Source of the DNA: Phanerodontia chrysosporium
Lineage: Eukaryota > Basidiomycota > Agaricomycetes > Polyporales > Phanerochaetaceae
Direction: 5' to 3'
NCBI GenBank assembly: GCA_001910725.1
Contig: MJGA01000019.1
Span: forward strand, 62,001-126,000
Length of the DNA: 64,000 nt
Every line of letters starts with the position of its first letter. The stretch's first letter is position 1. The notes under the pieces are model-generated. The model was not told the origin of the DNA and did no database searches. It saw nothing but the letters and a program-made list of their open reading frames with translations. Shown here piece by piece: positions 59,528-64,000 of this stretch. A program made the position numbers and the translations under genes.

Positions 59528-60687
59528 GCAGGAGTGGCGTCAAGGCCATGATGTAGTTATAAATTATTAGGGCACACATGCCCCAGTGATGTTGTACATA
59601 TAGGCCGATAAATGGCGGACCACGCAATGACAGAAGAATATTTATTTCTTAGCCGCGTCTGAAGACATGCCACCATGGTAGGCAAGCTCTGATATGGGAT
59701 TGTTCTCATTCCAGACACTGTTTCATTGGGGCGCAGGCGAAAGCAAATTTCTCAGGACGAGCTCGGCTGTATTTTGCGCCAAGTCCCTGGCAATGCTGAG
59801 TGTCTGAAAGTCGAGCGTTCGTCTCCCAGACCCCTTCCAAAGTCAGTCTACATACAGACGTCGCGCTGGGCAGGAGCCTGACTAGGCGCCTCGCCACAAC
59901 GCCATGTGCCAAACAAGGCCAAACATCTCTTAACGTGCGCGTTGCCAGCGTCTGCCGTCTCGGCACCAGCACCAGCACCACCGCCGAGGTGGTCCTGAGA
60001 CATATCCCAATTTCTCTCTGCTGTTCCAACGATGATTGCCGTACCACGCTAGAACACGTAGACCCGGTCGGGATGGCTCTCGGATATCCGTCGCGGGCCT
60101 GTAAGGTTGCTCCGCGATGTCGGCGTTGCGCTTGGGCGTACAGTGAGCAGCCTCGATCGAAGCATGTATCACTGATATGCGTTGCGGTTATGCAGGCCGC
60201 TGGCTGCCTACGGCCGGACGGATGGAACGCAGCTCGCCCTCTGGGAGCCACGCGGGACTGCACACTTCAGCCTCGTGGGCGAAGCGCCGAAGCAGATGAG
60301 GCCAGGCTGTGCATTTCCGTATTTCTGAGCATTGACCGCTATCGTCGCAGAACTGAGTGTCCATTTCCGTAGATATCTGGCTTCATCACGCAATCACTAC
60401 ATGACCTTGTAGGCACCGTCGCTGCAAGCTAGTCGAGTGGACTGCGAACCGCTTCCCGACACTAGGCCATCTTGTCAGGCTGTTGCTTTTCCGAAGGGGA
60501 CTGTCCACACATGTCCGCCCATTACCCATCCACGTATTCTGGCGGAACAGCCATGTTAGCCCATGAACCTCGGCAGTGGTGCACAGCTCACAGACCATAA
60601 ACTGCTATCTGTTGACCATACAAAAGCGAGCATAGTCTGTTGGTGAGTGCATTTGCAAGCCCCTCAAACACCTGCGCATTCTGCAAT
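59528..60687. other. Intergenic between family copies 5 and 6, with one possible orphan exon
   Basis: Around 60190-60330 the + strand has an intron-like acceptor (TTATGCAG) followed by an open stretch reading AAYGRTDGTQLALWEPRGTA and HFSLVGEAPKQMRPG before a stop. No partner exon is clear. A 190-codon open frame across 59800-60372 in another frame starts at GTG and looks non-coding. No gene is called. Confidence 0.35.
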
Positions 60688-61410
60688 ATGGCTGGACCTC
60701 AGAACATCTCCAACGACCAAACCGGCCAGAATGGGGTGTGTAGTTAGCCGCAAAATCTACCAGACGAGCTAATCCTCTGTATCTCATTAGTATCATACAT
60801 TCATGATGTACCCCGAGTGGGAAGAAAGGCTTCCTGGCATCGTGGTACCCCAGAGAGCATATCCATTGCCACGCGGCCAACAGCACGAAAAACTGCTGCT
60901 TTCCATTCCGTTCTCCATCAGGGGAAATCCTGGAATAAAACTTTCGGCTATTCTCGAGCATAAGCACGCCGTTCTCCCAGTTGACAACTCTATCCCCGAC
61001 TCTGAACTAGCGGATCTGCCTAACAGACCCTCTCTACGCATCCGGGTACGCTATCCCATGGCTACGAATTGCGTCCACTGTCTGAGAATGCCTATGTCAG
61101 TGGCCGGGATATGACGAGTGGAACTTCGACAACGCTCTAGATCTCGGCGATGTGGGCAGCGCCCATCGCGCGCTCGCCTGGATTGCACATCGCGTTGCGA
61201 CGCGTCTCCTCGAGTTCTATAACGTGAGCAGCATCTTTCCTGCAATTTCAGTTTTGGTTTGTTCACACGATGCAGGCTATGTGCACCAAGAAATGCAGCG
61301 AACCAAGTTGGGAATTGCAGCGCATCCCCTTCGAGAGTCTCTACCTAGTGGAGCTGCGTGGAGTTTCCAAAGCAGCGTGGCAACCTGTGATCTGCAGCGA
61401 CATTTCATAA
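60688..61410 (+). CDS. WPGY/WQPV family, copy 6
   Basis: Exon 1 from ATG 60688 codes MAGPQNISNDQTGQNG (donor GTGTGT). Exon 2 starts YHTFMMYPEWEERLPGIVVP, QRAYPLPRGQQHEKLL, and ends NRPSLRIR. Exon 3 starts WPGYDEWNFDNALDLG and ends IAHRVATRLLEFYN. Exon 4 codes AMCTKKCSEPSWELQRIPFE, SLYLVELRGVSKAAWQPVIC and SDIS, stop at 61408-61410. Introns at 60736-60791, 61047-61097 and 61225-61276 (approximate). About 190 residues. All four exons are in frame and every family landmark is present, so this is one of the best-preserved members. No known domain. Confidence 0.78.
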
Positions 61411-62389
61411 TCGGGTGGCTTGTGACAAACGAGGCAACGAGGCTTGCCCTGATCCTCTCACCTACGTAGCAGCGTAGCCTATCGATGCTTGTAATTAGAA
61501 CTCGCCGCGGATCGGCGAATATATACCGTTGTACAGTTGCTTTAGCCTTCAGACTACATATCGAGATGTTGGGAGAGCGTTCCCATGCCCCTTATCATGT
61601 CGTAGTCGTGTTTTCGATATTCGTGCTTCTGTTCAAACGTTGAACTTGAAGGTTGTCCAGTGTCACGGTGATCCCTTCAGGTTCGCGACCGGCAACTACT
61701 CCGAGACATCTAGCAAAAGCTTATTCAGTTGTTTTCCCGCTCAAAGTGTAGCACAGGCTTCCCAGACAGCTAGACTAGAGGTAGGCAAACTCGATATTTG
61801 AAGACTCATTCTTCTCATGTCGCGCCATCGGCTACTAGCGCGATGGGCGTCTAGCGCCACGATGCCAGAACCGTAGCGCCCAACCAGACTTGTTTCCCGC
61901 CGGTATCGCGCTAGACGGCGTTTTCTGCAGTTCATGGAGTGAGTCACGCTGAAGATATTATATTACTTGACAATAATCCCTATGAAAAGGCATAGATATC
62001 CATCGTTCGTGATTTCGGCTTGACCACGAGCATGGACATCATAGATCCGTGCTAATTGCCCGCTCGGAGTCGTCTGGCGAGTTGCACTGCCGGAGCCGCA
62101 CCTTCGATCGTTTGCCACGCATGTTGGTCTACCGTGCTTATTCTTGATGAAACAGGGCGCTGGCTCAGGGCACGAACGCTCCGCAAGATGGAAGGTGCCT
62201 ATCTGGCATCGCTATGTTGCACGGCGCACGTCGGCCAGTACCCATATGCGGTGAACGTATCGTCGGGCGTTGCAGGATGCTGCAGTGATCACAACCGTTG
62301 TTCCCATATGTCCTCCCAGAGAGTTGGTCCCTCGCACGATCACTGTTCCGCGTCGTCTCATCTCTCTCTCTACTAGTTGTCCACCCTCT
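61411..62389. other. Intergenic: no supported gene
   Basis: Short open frames near 61529-61801 and 62056-62376 have no family character. Nothing identified. Confidence 0.4.
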
Positions 62390-62640
62390 CCTTCAGACCA
62401 TGATCGAATTCCGTGCGCCCACGAAGTCCGACGGTGACTGCTGATGAACTGTGTTCCTCCGCTTTTCCTTCGAGGATACCATGCCATGTTTGAACCGCGG
62501 TATGATCCCGGGGCATTGGCTGAAATCCAGCCGTGGTGGCTGGTGGTAACGGTACGCACAGCAGCCGGGTATCCTAGCTGGACATACGTGCTCTACAAGA
62601 CGAGACTGAGGAGAGCGTGGTGAGTACGTTGCCAACCCAC
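62390..62640 (+). pseudogene. Possible remnant of another WPGY/WQPV family member
   Basis: Just upstream of copy 7 the + strand has VFLRFSFEDTMP, which resembles the L-P-P-L-R-F-F part of exon 2. After a frame change there is AEIQPWWLVV and, past a possible short intron, AAGYPSWTYVLYKTRLRRAW, in the place of WPGYxxW. Stops and shifts interrupt it. The match is weak and short; chance similarity is possible. Confidence 0.25.
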
Positions 62641-62671
62641 CCTCCTACGTCGCAGCTTACCCTTCCTTGCA

Positions 62672-63356
62672 ATGGCTCAGAGCGGAGTATGTATTCCCTG
62701 CAATTCGTCTGGTGATTTATGGGCTTACCGGTAATGGAAGCCGTACCACACGTTCATGGACTACCAGGATCCTGAGAGCCATTCGATTCCGGGCATTTTG
62801 GTTCCTCAGCAGGTCTATTCTCCACCCCCTGGGCAGCAGCCCGCCCAACTGCTCCCTCCTCTGCGCTTCTTTGTGGGCCAAGAACTCGGCGTGAACCTTC
62901 AGACTGCCAGAGACTTCCCTCTAGGCAACATACTCCGAGACCCCAATGCCGAGTGCGTACTGTCGAACAGCAACAATAGGGCGACGCTGCGAATCATAGT
63001 AAGTGTACTTTGCATGTCTGCCCTGGTGCGCGAATTGACACACATCCTGTGCAGTGGCCTGGATACGACAGATGGCACCACGAGAATAGCTTGGATGCGA
63101 GGCCTGGTCGGACTCTAGAGCAAGTTGCCAGACAGGTAGCGGCTCGCATCTGGGAGTTTCATCAGGTGAAGCGTCGCGCACATTCAAGCCTCGATTCGGG
63201 GTGACTTATGATAGCATGCAGGCAATGAGCACTGTTCCTGGTGGGAATCCAGATTGGGACTTGCGCAATGTGCCTTTCCGTGACCTTTACCTCGTGGAGC
63301 TGCGTAACGTCTCTCAGGGATCCTGGCAACCTGTTCTCTGCCGGCGTGTTGACTAG
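62672..63356 (+). CDS. WPGY/WQPV family, copy 7
   Basis: Exon 1 from ATG 62672 codes MAQSG (donor GTATGT). Exon 2 starts PYHTFMDYQDPESHSIPGIL, VPQQVYSPPPGQQ, and ends NRATLRII. Exon 3 codes WPGYDRWHHENSLDARPG and ends QVAARIWEFHQ. Exon 4 codes AMSTVPGGNPDWDLRNVPFR, DLYLVELRNVSQGSWQPVLC and RRVD, stop at 63354-63356. About 172 residues, all in frame. The introns lie at the same places as in copy 6. No known domain, signal peptide or membrane segment. Tandem with copies 5 and 6. Confidence 0.78.
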
Positions 63357-64000
63357 CACGTAACATCCTACTCGTAGCATGCTTTTTGACTCGCCATCGA
63401 GCGCATTTCGGGACATGTAACCATATTTCAACGACTGTAGCCTTAGCCTCCCTTTGATTCGTCGTAGATGATGTGCATATCTATCATGATTATTCTCCTT
63501 CCTGTTTCTTCATCGGCCTAATTGCGTATATCTCAGTCAGAGACCGGTAGAACATGCGCGATTTTGACAGTGTGATGACACGTACAAATTGAGGTAGTTG
63601 ACCAGCTGTGGTACTGCGCCGCTGCCGCATCGTCGATCCTGAGTCTGGGTGATCGTACAGCGTTTACCCTTGAGGTTCAGCCTTAGCGGAACCATCGTCC
63701 TGGCGCGTGAATCCCGTTGTGTTTCAATGCTTTGAGCCTGCAATCTTGCCACATAGCCTAATAGACTGCCGCGGCTATGCCTTAGCGACGCTTTGTACTT
63801 CCTCGTCCTTGCATCGCGCGCTCTTACGCGCGTCAAGGCGCCACATGGATCGAATGGAACTCGGAGCGCGCAAGGGGTTTCCTTCTTCCCGCTACCACCT
63901 CACTCGCGGGGCTCGGGCTCGGGCTCGCATTCGTAGCTCGTCATCCAGGGTATCTTTCCAGCATTTTCGGTTATCTCTACCACGAATACTCAGGCATCCA
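63357..64000. other. Right edge: no supported gene
   Basis: An open frame on the - strand (63537-63836) lacks an ATG and recognisable sequence. A short GGGCTC tandem repeat occurs near 63915. A gene continuing beyond the window cannot be excluded. Confidence 0.4.

Noticed and set aside
59800..60372. 190-codon + strand open frame
   Set aside because: Starts at GTG, with Arg/Cys-rich mixed composition and no family match; a different frame in the same place looks slightly more protein-like but has no partner exon.

Overview
The window is nuclear DNA from a filamentous basidiomycete, most likely an Agaricomycete close to the wood-decay Polyporales (inference). It is GC-rich, and its genes have many short GT-AG introns of about 50-60 nt, some with very small exons. 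Gene content is typical of the group: an alcohol oxidase of the methanol-oxidase type, a DUF6534-like membrane protein, a BAG-domain protein, a fungal Unc13-like protein and a relic of a basidiomycete protein-kinase-like gene. I saw no tRNA, rRNA, CRISPR array or complete transposon.

Layout. 1-36.9 kb is mostly housekeeping: the 3' end of an unassigned gene; UTP10 (rRNA processing); a PAK-like kinase (-) with atypical catalytic motifs; RPA49 (-, RNA polymerase I) divergent from SET2 (+, H3K36 methyltransferase); an alcohol oxidase; a DUF6534-like membrane protein; an Unc13/MUN protein (-); one isolated member of an unassigned small-protein family (30.6 kb); a BAG protein (-) divergent from an SRPBCC protein; and a tandem pair of paralogues (-) whose N-termini also look SRPBCC-like. 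36.9-49.7 kb is sparser: a decayed kinase-like gene (about 37.9-38.9 kb), an aldo-keto reductase, a Ypd1-type phosphotransfer protein, a small membrane protein and GAPDH. 49.7-64 kb alternates an expanded gene family with housekeeping genes (PP28/PDAP1-like, complex I NDUFA6, and a nuclear-type basic protein).

The main candidate for something undescribed is that family: seven copies, about 170-190 residues each, which I cannot assign to a known domain. One lies at 30.6 kb (+), three in tandem on the - strand at 49.7-53.3 kb (the first decayed), and three in tandem on the + strand at 58.8-63.4 kb, with a possible eighth remnant at 62.4 kb. The readable copies share a four-exon plan with equivalent intron positions. 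They share a YH(T/S)FM-like start, a G-I-(V/L)-V-P-Q box, R-L-x-(L/F)-T-L-R-L, W-P-G-Y-x-x-W at the start of exon 3, an amphipathic stretch ending in F-(Y/H/F/W)-(E/Q/N), and a final L-x-L-x-(E/Q)-L-x-x-V-x-x-x-(S/T/A)-W-Q-P-V block. Three copies have a TATA-like box 45-113 nt upstream of the ATG.

A caution on the data: in five otherwise well-conserved genes (SET2, BAG, SRPBCC, YPD1, GAPDH) the frame is lost at eight places, each repaired by one extra base, usually in a short G or C run. An essential gene such as GAPDH should not be broken, so I read these as assembly errors rather than pseudogenes. Spliced genes are given as full coding spans including introns.
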